Shown here: piece by piece, positions 22,902-31,376 of the stretch
How the letters are laid out: every line of letters starts with the position of its first letter
How positions within the stretch are numbered: position 1 is the first letter of the stretch
Origin: Streptomyces sp. CT34
GTDB taxonomy: Bacteria; Actinomycetota; Actinomycetes; Streptomycetales; Streptomycetaceae
Length of the DNA stretch: 37,093 nt
Direction: 5' to 3'
Assembly: GCF_000805335.1 (NCBI RefSeq)
Contig: NZ_KN708638.1
Location: 4,540,138 to 4,577,230, forward strand
Position numbers and translations under genes: made by a program
Notes under the pieces: model-generated
Seen by the model: only the letters and a program-made list of their open reading frames with translations
What the model was told of the DNA's origin: nothing
The model's database searches: none

Positions 22902-22907
22902 TAGACT
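22902..22907 (+). promoter_or_regulatory. Candidate tRNA-Thr promoter -10
   Basis: TAGACT (22902-22907), a good Streptomyces -10, lies 14 bases before the tRNA. TTACAA (22877-22882) is a possible -35 with a 19-base spacer. Confidence 0.45.
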
Positions 22908-22921
22908 GGGCCGCGCACCAC

Positions 22922-22995
22922 GCCGCCTTAGCTCAGTTGGCCAGAGCAACGCACTCGTAATGCGTAGGTCTCGGGTTCGAATCCCGAAGGCGGCT
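22922..22995 (+). tRNA. tRNA-Thr (anticodon CGU)
   Basis: A 74-base cloverleaf. The acceptor stem is GCCGCCT (22922-22928) with AGGCGGC (22988-22994) and discriminator T. The anticodon stem is ACGCA/TGCGT with loop CTCGTAA, anticodon CGT at 22956-22958. The T-arm is TCGGG-TTCGAAT-CCCGA. CCA is not encoded. It reads ACG threonine codons. Its 3' half is the apparent integration site of the following element, and the gene is restored intact. Confidence 0.97.
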
Positions 22996-23000
22996 CAGTG

Positions 23001-23037
23001 AAAACCCCAGGTCACATAGCCCGTGACCTGGGGTTTT
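23001..23037. terminator. Bidirectional terminator between tRNA-Thr and integrase
   Basis: AAAACCCCAGGTCAC (23001-23015) and GTGACCTGGGGTTTT (23023-23037) are perfect 15-base complements around ATAGCCC. T-runs on both strands make it a textbook intrinsic terminator in both directions, ending the tRNA transcript and the converging integrase transcript. Confidence 0.9.
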
Positions 23038-23124
23038 GTCTTGCTCGGGGCATGGCGGGGCGCACGGCTGGGGGGCCGTGGGATTGCCTGCGTGAGCGAT
23101 GCGTGAGCGGAGCGCCGCCTGGGC

Positions 23125-24750
23125 CTACTTCTTGGGCTTCTTACGCTTGGCCTTCTCGCCGCTCTTCTTCTTGGCCTTGGCCTGGGATTTCGCCTCGCCC
23201 TTGGTCTTCTTGGCGGTCTTCGCGGCCTTCCGCGCCGCCTTCTCTTCCTCGGCCTTGCGCTGGAGGGGGACAAGCTTGGCGGTCGCCTCGGCGGCGTTCT
23301 TGCCGACGTGGGGCAGGACGCTCTGGTAAATGTCCCGCGTGATGCGGGTGTCACTGTGCCCGAGGGTGTCCGACACGATCTTGATGTCGATGTCGGCAGC
23401 CAGCATGAGGGTGGCCGCGCCGTGGCGCAGGTCGTGCAGCCGGATCGGCGGGAGGCCGGAGGCGGCGACGAGACGCTCGAAGAGGTCGGTCACCTTGCCG
23501 GGATGCAGCCAGGAGCCATCCTCCTGGGTGAAGACATGACCGGTCTCCACCCAGGCCGAGCCCCACTCCTCGCGGTCCGCCTCCTGACGTTCGCGGTGCC
23601 GCTTGAGGACATTGACGGTGTCGTCGTCGAGTGCGACCACGCGAAAGCCGCTGTCGGTCTTGGGGTCCGAGGTCTCCACGTCCCAACCGTCCTGCACGAG
23701 TTGCGAGGAGACAGTGAGGAAGTGAGTGTCGAGATTGGTCTCCGACCACGGCTGCCCGCATGCCTCGCCTCGGCGTAGGCCGCGGAACGCGATCAGGTGC
23801 CACATCGCGTACAGCCGGTCCTCGGCGACGAAGTCGAGGAAAGCGCCGGTCTGTTTGGGCGTCCAGACCATCACGGGCGACGGCTTCTCGCCCATCTGCT
23901 GCCACTTGGCTACCCGCTCGTCCGTCCACACGAGCGCCTTCGGCTTGCGTACGGGGTCGAGTTCGACGTGGGCGGCCGGGTTGAAGGTAAGGATCTGCTG
24001 GCTGATGGCGTCGTTTAGCGAGGCCCGCAGCGTGGCCTTGACGCGCAGACGCGTGGCAGGCCCGGTGACGCGGCGGAAGGGCGGCATCGCATCGATCGCA
24101 GCCTTCATCGCCTTGCGGCGGGCACGGTTCTCCGTTCCCTTCCACGGCACGGTCGCCAATTCCTCGACCACCACACGCCGTTGGGCGTTCTGCTCCAGGA
24201 TCTCTGCGTTGGCGTCGGCGATGGCCGTGAACATGTCGCTGAGGTGGCTCACGCGCAGCCGGTCGAGGCGCCGGTGCCCGATGTGGGGCTTGAGGTGGAC
24301 GCGGATGTCGGTCTCGTAGCGGTTCAGGCCGGACTTCCGGATCCGCTTGCCCTCCAGCCACCGGTCGAGCCATTCGCTCACCGTCAGGCTGCCGATGAGG
24401 TCCTGGCCGGCGTTGAGGCGCCGCCTCGTCTCCTCGACATCCGGCAGCGGAGTTTTCTCCCTGCTGACTTCCGACAGCATGGCGGCGATCAGCTCCGTGC
24501 CTTCAGGGTCGTCCGACTCGGCGAGGCTCAGGAGGGCGCGTACGTGGTCGAGATCGGCCTGAGCCGCCTTGAGGCTGGTGTACCCGCCGCGCGCGAAGGA
24601 CCGTCGGCTGCCGTCCTCACGGGGCGGCAGCTCCTGCCGTATGGAGTACGTGCAGTGGTTCCTGCCGTTGCGCTTGGGGCAGGAGGTGCCGAGTTCCTTG
24701 CCGGTCTTCGGGTCGCGGCAGGAACAGCGGCGGTAGGTGGAGCCCTTCAA
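23125..24750 (-). CDS. int: Tyrosine recombinase/integrase of the element
   Basis: A 541-residue site-specific recombinase. TTG 24750 overlaps the regulator's stop (TTGA), indicating coupling. The N-terminus has a Cys-rich segment (CSCRDPKTGKELGTSC), then an Arm/core-binding domain with SLTVSEWLDRWLEGKR. The catalytic domain shows the Arg in AFRGLRRGEACG, HDLRHGAATL (His-x-x-Arg), LGHSDTRITRDIY with the second His and the Tyr nucleophile. The C-terminus is a Lys/Ala-rich tail ending KRKKPKK. It would catalyse integration at the adjacent tRNA-Thr 3' end and excision together with the excisionase-like product. Confidence 0.95.
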   Translation of the reverse strand: MKGSTYRRCSCRDPKTGKELGTSCPKRNGRNHCTYSIRQELPPREDGSRRSFARGGYTSLKAAQADLDHVRALLSLAESDDPEGTELIAAMLSEVSREKTPLPDVEETRRRLNAGQDLIGSLTVSEWLDRWLEGKRIRKSGLNRYETDIRVHLKPHIGHRRLDRLRVSHLSDMFTAIADANAEILEQNAQRRVVVEELATVPWKGTENRARRKAMKAAIDAMPPFRRVTGPATRLRVKATLRASLNDAISQQILTFNPAAHVELDPVRKPKALVWTDERVAKWQQMGEKPSPVMVWTPKQTGAFLDFVAEDRLYAMWHLIAFRGLRRGEACGQPWSETNLDTHFLTVSSQLVQDGWDVETSDPKTDSGFRVVALDDDTVNVLKRHRERQEADREEWGSAWVETGHVFTQEDGSWLHPGKVTDLFERLVAASGLPPIRLHDLRHGAATLMLAADIDIKIVSDTLGHSDTRITRDIYQSVLPHVGKNAAEATAKLVPLQRKAEEEKAARKAAKTAKKTKGEAKSQAKAKKKSGEKAKRKKPKK

Positions 24751-25436
24751 AGGTCGTTCTCCTCGGTGAGGTTGGTGTCGGTTTCGGACGGGTCGACTTC
24801 GGCGGCGACGTTGGGCCACAGGAAGGGAGGCGTGACGCCCTCCTCCCGGATGAAGGCGCGGACTCTGCACAGATGGACTTTGGCCGCTTCGGCCTCCTGG
24901 GCGGCACGGGCCTGGGTGCGGAGGGCCTCGGCCTTCCGGTCGGCGTTCGGGGCGGTCTCGGCGTGGTAGCGCGCGTACTCCTCCTCTTGCCGTGCGGCCT
25001 TGAACGTCCTCTCGGCGGCGTGGTGGGCGCGGAAGTAGCGCAGCATGTCGTCCTCGGCACCGAGCTCGGTCTCCTCGCCGGTGAACCAGTTCAGGGCGTC
25101 CAGGGTGGAGGTGGGGTGTTCGAGAGGGAGCTGCTGAACGCCTTCTACGTAGCCGACGGGATAGATGAGACAGATCGGGGGCGTGTTCAGGGCCTTGGCC
25201 AGGACCATGACGTCGACCAGGGGGAGGCCGGCGCGGCGGCCGGATTCCATATTGGCGATGACGTTGCGGGGGATCGGATAGCCGATCTCCTCGCACTTGT
25301 CGGCCAGATCCTGCGCGCTCATGCCCAGCTCCTTCCTTCGGCGTCTGACTTCGCGGGCCACGGTGGCCATGACCTGGTCCGCCCACTCGGGCACGTCGTC
25401 CGGGTCAGTTCCATCATCGAAACGGCGTTGTGTCAT
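24747..25436 (-). CDS. XRE-family transcriptional regulator
   Basis: A 229-residue protein; ATG 25436 is chosen (TQRRFDDGTDPDDVPEW) over an in-frame start at 25517 that would overlap the divergent promoter. A helix-turn-helix lies at about residues 23-60: VAREVRRRRKELGMSAQDLA then IPRNVIANMESGRRAGLPLV. The C-terminal half is a charged helical region (AAERTFKAARQEEEYARYHA). The gene is upstream of and coupled to the integrase and divergent from the excisionase-like gene, the position of the repressor in many actinomycete integrative elements. A short palindrome in the divergent gap is its likely operator. Confidence 0.85.
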   Translation of the reverse strand: MTQRRFDDGTDPDDVPEWADQVMATVAREVRRRRKELGMSAQDLADKCEEIGYPIPRNVIANMESGRRAGLPLVDVMVLAKALNTPPICLIYPVGYVEGVQQLPLEHPTSTLDALNWFTGEETELGAEDDMLRYFRAHHAAERTFKAARQEEEYARYHAETAPNADRKAEALRTQARAAQEAEAAKVHLCRVRAFIREEGVTPPFLWPNVAAEVDPSETDTNLTEENDL

Positions 25437-25449
25437 GAGGACACAGTAG

Positions 25450-25461
25450 CTCTGGTCAGAG
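25450..25461. promoter_or_regulatory. Palindromic candidate operator
   Basis: CTCTGGTCAGAG is a 5-bp inverted repeat with a 2-base centre, 14 bases before the regulator ATG and inside the divergent control region. It could be the binding site of the XRE regulator. Confidence 0.35.
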
Positions 25462-25531
25462 TGGTTTCCATGCCTGGAGACGGGCGCGATCGCCGCGTTC
25501 GCCGAGGGCTCAGTCATGGATGGAGCGCCGC

Positions 25532-25762
25532 ATGCGCGAGAACGAGATCGCCAGTAAGCCGCACGGGATGACCCGGGAGGAGCTGCTGACCCTGCCCGCT
25601 GTCATTGACCTGGACACCGGCAATCGGGCGCTGGGCCTTGGACGCAGCAAGGGCTATGCGCTGGCGAAGCAGGGCCAGTACCCGTGCAAGGTCCTGCGGC
25701 TGGGCAAGGCGTACCGGGTCGTGACGGCCGACCTGCTGAGCCTGCTCGGCCTGGCCGCATGA
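25532..25762 (+). CDS. Excisionase-like helix-turn-helix protein
   Basis: A 76-residue protein. ATG 25532 is favoured over ATG 25520 because GGAG (25523-25526) then serves as ribosome site. The sequence TLPAVIDLDTGNRALGLGRS followed by KGYALAKQGQYPCKVLRLGK is the MerR/AlpA-like winged HTH typical of actinobacterial excisionases and DNA-binding helix-turn-helix proteins next to tyrosine integrases. It is divergent from the regulator-integrase pair. Predicted to bend DNA at the attachment site for excision and possibly to regulate the downstream replication gene. Confidence 0.85.
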   Translation: MRENEIASKPHGMTREELLTLPAVIDLDTGNRALGLGRSKGYALAKQGQYPCKVLRLGKAYRVVTADLLSLLGLAA

Positions 25763-25886
25763 CCGCGCCTGCGCGTAGCAGACGCTTCTGCGCTGAGCTG
25801 ACACAGAAACGCTGGACTGGGGCAGGGCGTGGACGTACTGTCCGTGGTCCCTCGCCGCGGTCGAGTAGCCGCGAGACGTGGGTGAG

Positions 25887-25910
25887 CCTCCGGCGGGGCA
25901 ACGCCGGAGG
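25887..25910 (+). terminator. Hairpin between excisionase-like gene and DUF3631 gene
   Basis: CCTCCGGCG (25887-25895) pairs perfectly with CGCCGGAGG (25902-25910) around GGGCAA. It sits in the 236-base gap between the two genes and is a weak terminator or attenuator candidate. Confidence 0.5.
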
Positions 25911-25998
25911 CCCAAGCAACACCCCTGCACGGCTTCACGTGAACCAACCCGGCGGCAAGGGCGGGCAAGCCCGTAACCGCCAGATGAGGAGCTGCCCT

Positions 25999-27318
25999 GT
26001 GAAACCTACGACACCCGATGCAAATTCCGCACCCGCCAAGGCCATCTGGCCCGCCAGCGCGATTCCCGGTCAGCCTGGCGCTCACCTGCGCGCCCCGTCG
26101 GCCGAAGATGCCACCGGGGGCGATGGCCACGATGCGGGTACCCACGGTCCTGAGCAAGCGGCTACGCCGAGCGGGTCGGAGGAGATGCAGATACCCGACA
26201 CCGAGCCAACCGAAGGCGCGGGTCTGCTGGACGAACTGCGTGCGCAGCTCGCCCGGTTCGTGATCTTCCCGTCCGAGCAGGCGCTGGACGCGGTCACGCT
26301 GTGGGTGGCAGCGACGCATCTGCAGCCCGCGTGGCAGCACGCCCCGCGCCTGGCAGTGGTGGGTCCTGCGAAGCGGTGCGGCAAGTCGCGGCTGCTGGAC
26401 GTGCTGACTGAGACGGTTCACGCGCCTCTGCTGACCATCAACACCACGCCTGCGGCGATCTTCCGCTCGATCACCGAGGAGAATCCGCCGACGCTGCTCG
26501 TCGACGAGGCGGACACCATCTTCGGTACACCGAAGCAGGCGGAGAAGAACGAGGAGATGCGTGGCCTGCTCAACGCCGGTCACCAGCGGGGGCGTTACGT
26601 CACCCGAGTCGTCGGCAACGACCACACGCCCCACCAGTTCGCCACGTTCGCCATGGCAGCCCTGGCGGGGATCGGGGACCTGCCCGACACGGTCATGGAC
26701 CGGTCGGTGGTGATCCGGATGCGTCGCCGGGCCGAGGGTGAGAAGGTCAAGCCCTTCCGCTCCCGCCGCGATATCCCGGCCTTGCACGATCTGCGCGATC
26801 GCATCGCCCGCTGGGCCAGGCCCTTGCTGGACGAGGCCGCGGACCTGGAGCCGGAGATGCCGGTCGAGGACCGTGCCGCCGACACCTGGGAGCCCTTGGT
26901 GATCGTCGCCGACCTGGCCGGCGGCCACTGGCCCCGCCTGGCACGGACGGCGTGCGCGCAGATGGTCGCTGGGGAAGTGGCGGCTGAGGAGGACCACCCC
27001 AGCGGGGCGCGCATCCTCGCCGACATCCGCCGGGTCTTCGTCGCCCAGCGCGAGGGCGACAGCCTCAGCACCGAGGAACTCCTCCACCACCTGCGCCAAG
27101 ACGTGGAAAGCCCGTGGGCGGAGTGGGGGCGCAGCGGGCTGACCGCCCGCGACCTCAGCGCGATGCTGCGGGATTACGGCATCAAGTCCGGCAACGTTCG
27201 CATGGCCGACGGAACCCAGCGCAAGGGGTACACGCGCAACAAGTTCCTCGACGCCTGGCGGCGCTACTGCCCCACCGTCCACCCGGTCGACGCCGACGGC
27301 GCCTCCACCGGGGGCTGA
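25999..27318 (+). CDS. DUF3631 P-loop ATPase, probable element replication protein
   Basis: A 439-residue protein. GTG 25999 follows GAGGAG (25986-25991) at good spacing; the frame is open further upstream but with biased, non-protein-like composition. Walker A is VVGPAKRCGKSRLL and Walker B LLVDEADTIFG, with a downstream arginine-rich segment (VVIRMRRRAEGEKVKPFRSR) and a C-terminal winged-helix region (LTARDLSAMLRDYGIKSGNV). DUF3631 occurs at the C-terminus of primase/helicase-type replication proteins of plasmids, phages and actinomycete integrative elements; here it stands without a primase domain. The repeat cluster directly downstream supports a replication role. Confidence 0.8.
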   Translation: MKPTTPDANSAPAKAIWPASAIPGQPGAHLRAPSAEDATGGDGHDAGTHGPEQAATPSGSEEMQIPDTEPTEGAGLLDELRAQLARFVIFPSEQALDAVTLWVAATHLQPAWQHAPRLAVVGPAKRCGKSRLLDVLTETVHAPLLTINTTPAAIFRSITEENPPTLLVDEADTIFGTPKQAEKNEEMRGLLNAGHQRGRYVTRVVGNDHTPHQFATFAMAALAGIGDLPDTVMDRSVVIRMRRRAEGEKVKPFRSRRDIPALHDLRDRIARWARPLLDEAADLEPEMPVEDRAADTWEPLVIVADLAGGHWPRLARTACAQMVAGEVAAEEDHPSGARILADIRRVFVAQREGDSLSTEELLHHLRQDVESPWAEWGRSGLTARDLSAMLRDYGIKSGNVRMADGTQRKGYTRNKFLDAWRRYCPTVHPVDADGASTGG

Positions 27319-27339
27319 TCGCCCCACACCGCCCCGGTT

Positions 27340-27712
27340 GCCGTCCTTGCCGTCCCTGCCGTGATCTCGCAGGTCAGAGAGGGCGCAGACAAGACGGCAG
27401 CCGGGGTCAAGACGGCAACGCGATCATGAGCAGCGCGCTGCCCAGCCAAAACGCCGCTCCAGATCCGTCTTGTGCCGTCTCTGGCGTCCGTGCCGTATTA
27501 CCGCAGTTCACAGCCCTGCCAGCTGGGACGGAAGACGCAACCGCACCGTCCTGGCCCGGCAGTCGCCCGGCAGCCAGTCCGCCACGAGGGCGCTGTGAGT
27601 CGCCTCGTGGCAGGGGTGAAGACGCCGGCACCGCCCGCCAAGACGGAAGGCCACGGCCATTGCCGTACTCGCTCTGACCTGCGCTTTCAACGGTCAAGAC
27701 GGCCAAGACGCA
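27340..27712. repeat. AAGACG iteron-like repeat field, candidate replication origin
   Basis: The 422-base gap between the DUF3631 gene and the DUF2637 gene holds seven forward copies of [CG]AAGACG[GC][CA] (27390, 27408, 27531, 27618, 27639, 27695, 27704) and an inverted copy at 27464-27472; related GCCGTCC/GCCGTCT units sit at 27340, 27349 and 27474. Exact AAGACG/CGTCTT occurs eight times where far fewer than one is expected. No gene is supported here. The field could be an iteron origin bound by the neighbouring ATPase or another element protein. Confidence 0.6.
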
Positions 27713-27740
27713 CCACACCGAGACTCCAGGAGTATCCCGC

Positions 27741-28625
27741 TTGACCACCCTATCCATCCCTCATCCACCGCATAGCCAGAAACCGGGCGGCAAGTCCGGC
27801 GAGGGCAAGCCTCTGATGCGCCAGCGCGATGCCGAGCGGTGGGCGCTCCTCACTGCCGGGGCCGTCATTGCGGCCCTGACTGGTGCCGCGTTCTGGCTCT
27901 CGTACGCGCACCTGGCCGAGGTCGCAGGCCAGCACGGGCTGGGCAGCTCACCGAAGCGCCGCTGGGCCTGGCCTGCGACGCTGGACGCTTTCATCGTCGC
28001 GGGAGAGCTGCTGATGCTCCACGCGGGCCTGCGCCGGGTCACCGACAAGTGGGCGATCGGACTGACCGCCGCAGGGTCGACCGGCTCCATCGCGCTCAAC
28101 GTGGCCGGTGTAAACAGCACAGGCAACGCCAGCAGCGTGCCCTTCCTCGACTACGTGGTCGCCGCGGTTCCCCCGACCGCAGCGATGCTGGCCTTCGCCG
28201 TCCTGATGCGGCAGATCCACCAGCTCGTCGACCGGACCGCCGACCGGCCGGAACCTGTCTCCGGCCAGCCGACGGAAGGTGCGGTTCAGAAACTGAACGC
28301 TCCCAGCCAGGAGCTGGAACCCGCAGCCGCTTCCACCGGCCTTAGCGATTCACTGCCCGTCGCGACTGCCCAGCCGACGGAACCATCGGCCCAGGCTTCG
28401 GAGGCCAAGTCGCGCGGCGGCCGGCCGCCCAAAGCCACGATCGAGGAGCTCGCGGAGATCGGCCGGATCGCCGCCTACGAGCACCGCAAGCTCACCCGGG
28501 ACCTTCTCCGCGAGGCGGTGGAGGACAAGGGGCTGACGATCGGCAGCGAACGCCTGACGAAGGTGATGAAGATCCTCCGGCCGGAACTCGAAGCCGACGG
28601 GATCGCCGTCTCCACCAGCGGCTAA
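27741..28625 (+). CDS. DUF2637 membrane protein (SpdB-like)
   Basis: A 294-residue protein from TTG 27741 with AGGAG (27728-27732). Four hydrophobic helices lie between residues about 36 and 170: ALLTAGAVIAALTGAAFWLS, ATLDAFIVAGELLMLHAGLR, IGLTAAGSTGSIALNVAGV and VVAAVPPTAAMLAFAVLM. A disordered Pro/Ala linker leads to a C-terminal HTH-like segment (GRPPKATIEELAEIGRIAAY). DUF2637 proteins are common on Streptomyces plasmids and integrative elements, where Spd-type membrane proteins help intramycelial spread of DNA. That role is inferred here. Confidence 0.82.
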   Translation: MTTLSIPHPPHSQKPGGKSGEGKPLMRQRDAERWALLTAGAVIAALTGAAFWLSYAHLAEVAGQHGLGSSPKRRWAWPATLDAFIVAGELLMLHAGLRRVTDKWAIGLTAAGSTGSIALNVAGVNSTGNASSVPFLDYVVAAVPPTAAMLAFAVLMRQIHQLVDRTADRPEPVSGQPTEGAVQKLNAPSQELEPAAASTGLSDSLPVATAQPTEPSAQASEAKSRGGRPPKATIEELAEIGRIAAYEHRKLTRDLLREAVEDKGLTIGSERLTKVMKILRPELEADGIAVSTSG

Positions 28626-28634
28626 CCGCCCGCA

Positions 28635-28727
28635 CCGGGTGACCGGAACCCCTTCCGGTCACCCGGCCACCACCCCGCGCGACACCCCGCCAATCCACAG
28701 CTGTGGACAGAGCGATGCCCGCATCGC
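28635..28727. other. Inverted-repeat cluster upstream of mob genes, candidate oriT
   Basis: Three inverted repeats occur in 93 bases: a 14-bp stem CCGGGTGACCGGAA (28635-28648) / TTCCGGTCACCCGG (28653-28666), a perfect palindrome TCCACAG/CTGTGGA (28694-28707), and GCGATGC/GCATCGC (28712-28727). They lie directly before MobC and relaxase genes, where transfer origins normally are. The first stem also follows the DUF2637 stop and may be a terminator. Confidence 0.45.
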
Positions 28728-28784
28728 CCAGCCCACCGGCCCGCTCATCTGTCTGCCCATCCAGTCTTCTCCGGAGCACCACCC

Positions 28785-29519
28785 ATGACGCACGACCCGC
28801 ACCACCCCGAGGACTCCCCGGACGAGCCGTTGCCGCTGACGAAGTCCCCTACGCTGATGGGCCGTTTGCGGCGCGCGTTCGGACGGGCTGCCCCTGGCGG
28901 AGCCAGTAGTACCCCGAGTCCGACTCAAGGCCGGGCTGCGGGGGTCTCCGCCCCAGGGGTGGCGGAGACGGCCCAGCGCCAGGGGGCGCAGGACCAGGAG
29001 GGCGGGGCGGGAGGTGGCCCCGACCCGGACAACCTCCACGCCGCCCAGCGCGAGATCCTCCGCTCCTCCCGTGTCGCCGAAACCGCGGCCGGTGAGCCCA
29101 CCGTGAAGAGCGCGCAGCCCACCATCCGCCGCTTCACCGGCACCAAACGCACCGTCCGTGTCGGCCCCATGCTCTTCACCGATGACGAGGACGTCCGCCT
29201 CCAGGAGACAGCCGCCGAACACGGCTACAAAGGCAAGTCCGGCTTTGCCGCCGACGTCGTCCTGGCCTTCGTCACCGGCCGGTTCACCGCCAACCTTCCC
29301 CTGTCCGAGGACCGCCGCCGCACCCACATCTTCCGCGCGCAGGTCCTGCGCCAGCTCAACCGCATCGGCGTCAACGTGAACCAGATCGCCCGTGCCCTCA
29401 ACAGCGACCACACCCCACCCGACATCCGACACCGCCTCGACGAACTCCATCACCTGCTCTCCCTGATTGCCGAGGCCCTGCGCCAGCCCGCCATCCCGGA
29501 AGAAGAGGTCTCCGCGTGA
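28785..29519 (+). CDS. mobC: MobC-family relaxosome accessory protein
   Basis: A 244-residue protein, ATG 28785 with GGAG 9 bases upstream. The first 110 residues are low-complexity Gly/Ala/Pro/Gln. A ribbon-helix-helix-like region (VRVGPMLFTDDEDVRLQETA) precedes the MobC signature RAQVLRQLNRIGVNVNQIARALN (about residues 187-209). MobC proteins bind at oriT and help the relaxase nick. The relaxase start overlaps this gene's stop (GTGA), so the pair is co-translated. The long disordered N-terminus is unusual compared with about 110-160 residues in plasmid MobC proteins. Confidence 0.88.
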   Translation: MTHDPHHPEDSPDEPLPLTKSPTLMGRLRRAFGRAAPGGASSTPSPTQGRAAGVSAPGVAETAQRQGAQDQEGGAGGGPDPDNLHAAQREILRSSRVAETAAGEPTVKSAQPTIRRFTGTKRTVRVGPMLFTDDEDVRLQETAAEHGYKGKSGFAADVVLAFVTGRFTANLPLSEDRRRTHIFRAQVLRQLNRIGVNVNQIARALNSDHTPPDIRHRLDELHHLLSLIAEALRQPAIPEEEVSA

Positions 29520-31231
29520 TCGCCGCCATCAAGGCGCCTGGTGCCAACACCCGTGGGCTGCTCGCTTATCTCTACGGGCGCGGCCGTGCTGACGAACACC
29601 TCGACCCGCACATCGTCGCTGGCTTCGCCATGCTCGGCATGCCCGATCCCGGCCGCGACGAGAACGCCACCCTCACCGAACTCGCCCGCCACCTCGACGA
29701 GCCCGTCAGCCTGCGCAACAGCGAGTTCGGCAAGAAGATCACTGACCACGTCTGGCACTGCCCCGTCCGTGCTGCACCCGAGGACCGCTACCTTTCCGAC
29801 GCCGAGTGGGGAGAGATCGCCCAGCGCATCGTCGAGGCCGCCGGCGTCGCCCCAGCCGGTGACGACCTGGCCTGCCGCTGGATCGCCGTACGCCACGCCG
29901 ACGACCACATCCACATTCTCGCCACCACCGTCCGCGAAGACGGCCGCCGCCCCAAACTGCACAACAGCGGCATACGCGCCGGCGACGAATGCCGCCAGAT
30001 CGAGAAGGACTACGGCCTCCGCCAGTTGAACAAGGGCGACGGCACCGCCGCCCGCCGCCCCACCCAGGCCGAGATGCACAAGGCCGAACGCCTCGGTTGG
30101 GAACAGACCAGCAAGGAATGGCTCCAGGACCGCATCCGCGCCGCGATCCCCCACGCCCGCAGCGCCGAAGAACTCCTCGCCTACCTCGAAGCCGACGGCG
30201 TTGCGATCAAGCCCAAGCGAGGACCGTCGGGAGACCTCCTCGGTTACGCCGCGGGCCGCCCCGGCGACCTCAACGAGGACGACGAGCAGATCTTCCACCC
30301 TGGAGGAAAGATCGCCCCCGACCTCTCCCTGCCCAAACTCAGGGCGCGCCTCGAATCCAGCCGACCGGAAGAACACCCCACGGCCCGCCGCAACCGCCCG
30401 AGCACCCCCTGGCATAAAGCCACCGCCGCCCTCGACACGCTCCACGCCGACCTTGCCGACGACGCACACGCCCAGGCGCACATCGCCGCCCTCGGCGAAC
30501 TGATCGAAGCCACTGCCCAAAAGGCACCCGACAACCTGCGGATGGAACTCCGCTCCGCCTCAAAGGCGTTCGCCCGAGCAGAGCGTTCCCAAATCCGGGC
30601 GGAAGACCGCGCCGCCCACGCCTTGCGCTACGCCGCACGCGACATCGCCCACACCGCCACCGGCCCCGACGGCAGCGCCCTCGCTGCCCTGCTCGCAACA
30701 CTCGTCTGGGCCGCGATCATCGCCAGCCGCTGGCACGAAGCGAAGCGCCACGCTCACCAGGCTGACGCCGCCCGCAAGGCCGTCCAGCACCTCCAGGCCG
30801 CAGCCGACTGCGCCCTGACACCGATACTCACCGAACTCGAAGCCCGCACGCCCAAACAGCGAGCCTGCCTTGTGCTCGCCAGTGATGTACGAGCAGCTGT
30901 CCCCGACCACGCCGAGCGGATCCTCACCGACTCCAGCTGGCCGGCCCTCGCCACCGTCCTCGCCGACGCCGAAGCCCGCGGCCACACACCCCACCAACTC
31001 CTCAAGGAAGTCGCTGCCCAGCGCGAACTGGACACTGCTCGCCAACCCGCCCGCGTCCTGATCACTCGTATCGAGCACACGAGCCGTAACCCTGCACCCA
31101 ACCGCCGGGCGGAAGCCGCCCGCCGACGCTCGACCATGACGGCCTCGCTGTCGCCCAGTGGGCCCGACGTCGCCCAGGCGTCGGCGGCAGCCCCCGCACC
31201 GGCCGAGCAGCAGCACCGCCCTCGCCGATAG
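29516..31231 (+). CDS. Relaxase/mobilization nuclease
   Basis: A 571-residue protein, GTG 29516 overlapping the mobC TGA. The N-terminal relaxase domain begins IAAIKAPGANTRGLLAYLYG, with Tyr18 or Tyr20 as candidate nucleophile, and has the metal-binding three-histidine motif RHADDHIHILATT (His127, His131, His133). The C-terminal half is a helical Ala/Arg-rich region with one hydrophobic helix (ALAALLATLVWAAIIASRW). It would nick oriT, stay bound to the 5' end and pilot single-strand transfer. No type IV coupling protein is found nearby, so transfer may need a helper element or genes beyond the window. Confidence 0.92.
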   Translation: MIAAIKAPGANTRGLLAYLYGRGRADEHLDPHIVAGFAMLGMPDPGRDENATLTELARHLDEPVSLRNSEFGKKITDHVWHCPVRAAPEDRYLSDAEWGEIAQRIVEAAGVAPAGDDLACRWIAVRHADDHIHILATTVREDGRRPKLHNSGIRAGDECRQIEKDYGLRQLNKGDGTAARRPTQAEMHKAERLGWEQTSKEWLQDRIRAAIPHARSAEELLAYLEADGVAIKPKRGPSGDLLGYAAGRPGDLNEDDEQIFHPGGKIAPDLSLPKLRARLESSRPEEHPTARRNRPSTPWHKATAALDTLHADLADDAHAQAHIAALGELIEATAQKAPDNLRMELRSASKAFARAERSQIRAEDRAAHALRYAARDIAHTATGPDGSALAALLATLVWAAIIASRWHEAKRHAHQADAARKAVQHLQAAADCALTPILTELEARTPKQRACLVLASDVRAAVPDHAERILTDSSWPALATVLADAEARGHTPHQLLKEVAAQRELDTARQPARVLITRIEHTSRNPAPNRRAEAARRRSTMTASLSPSGPDVAQASAAAPAPAEQQHRPRR

Positions 31232-31272
31232 TTGCCCAACGCGTCCTCGCTCGTTTCAGGCCATCGATGAAT

Positions 31273-31307
31273 CGGCCCCCTACCAGCATCCGGCTGGCAG
31301 GGGGCCG
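31273..31307 (+). terminator. Terminator after the relaxase gene
   Basis: CGGCCCCCTACCAGC (31273-31287) pairs with GCTGGCAGGGGGCCG (31293-31307) with one mismatch around ATCCG. It lies 42 bases after the relaxase stop and separates the mobilization operon from the toxin cassette. Confidence 0.8.
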
Positions 31308-31376
31308 CAATCTCGCCCCGGCTCCGCCATCCGGGCAGCGCTGCAGCGTGGCTGAAACACGTTCTGACCAGATGGC

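Noticed and set aside
28037..28050. Complement of TTGTCGGTG inside the DUF2637 gene
   Set aside because: Lies within coding sequence, points away from any start and has no -10; a chance match.
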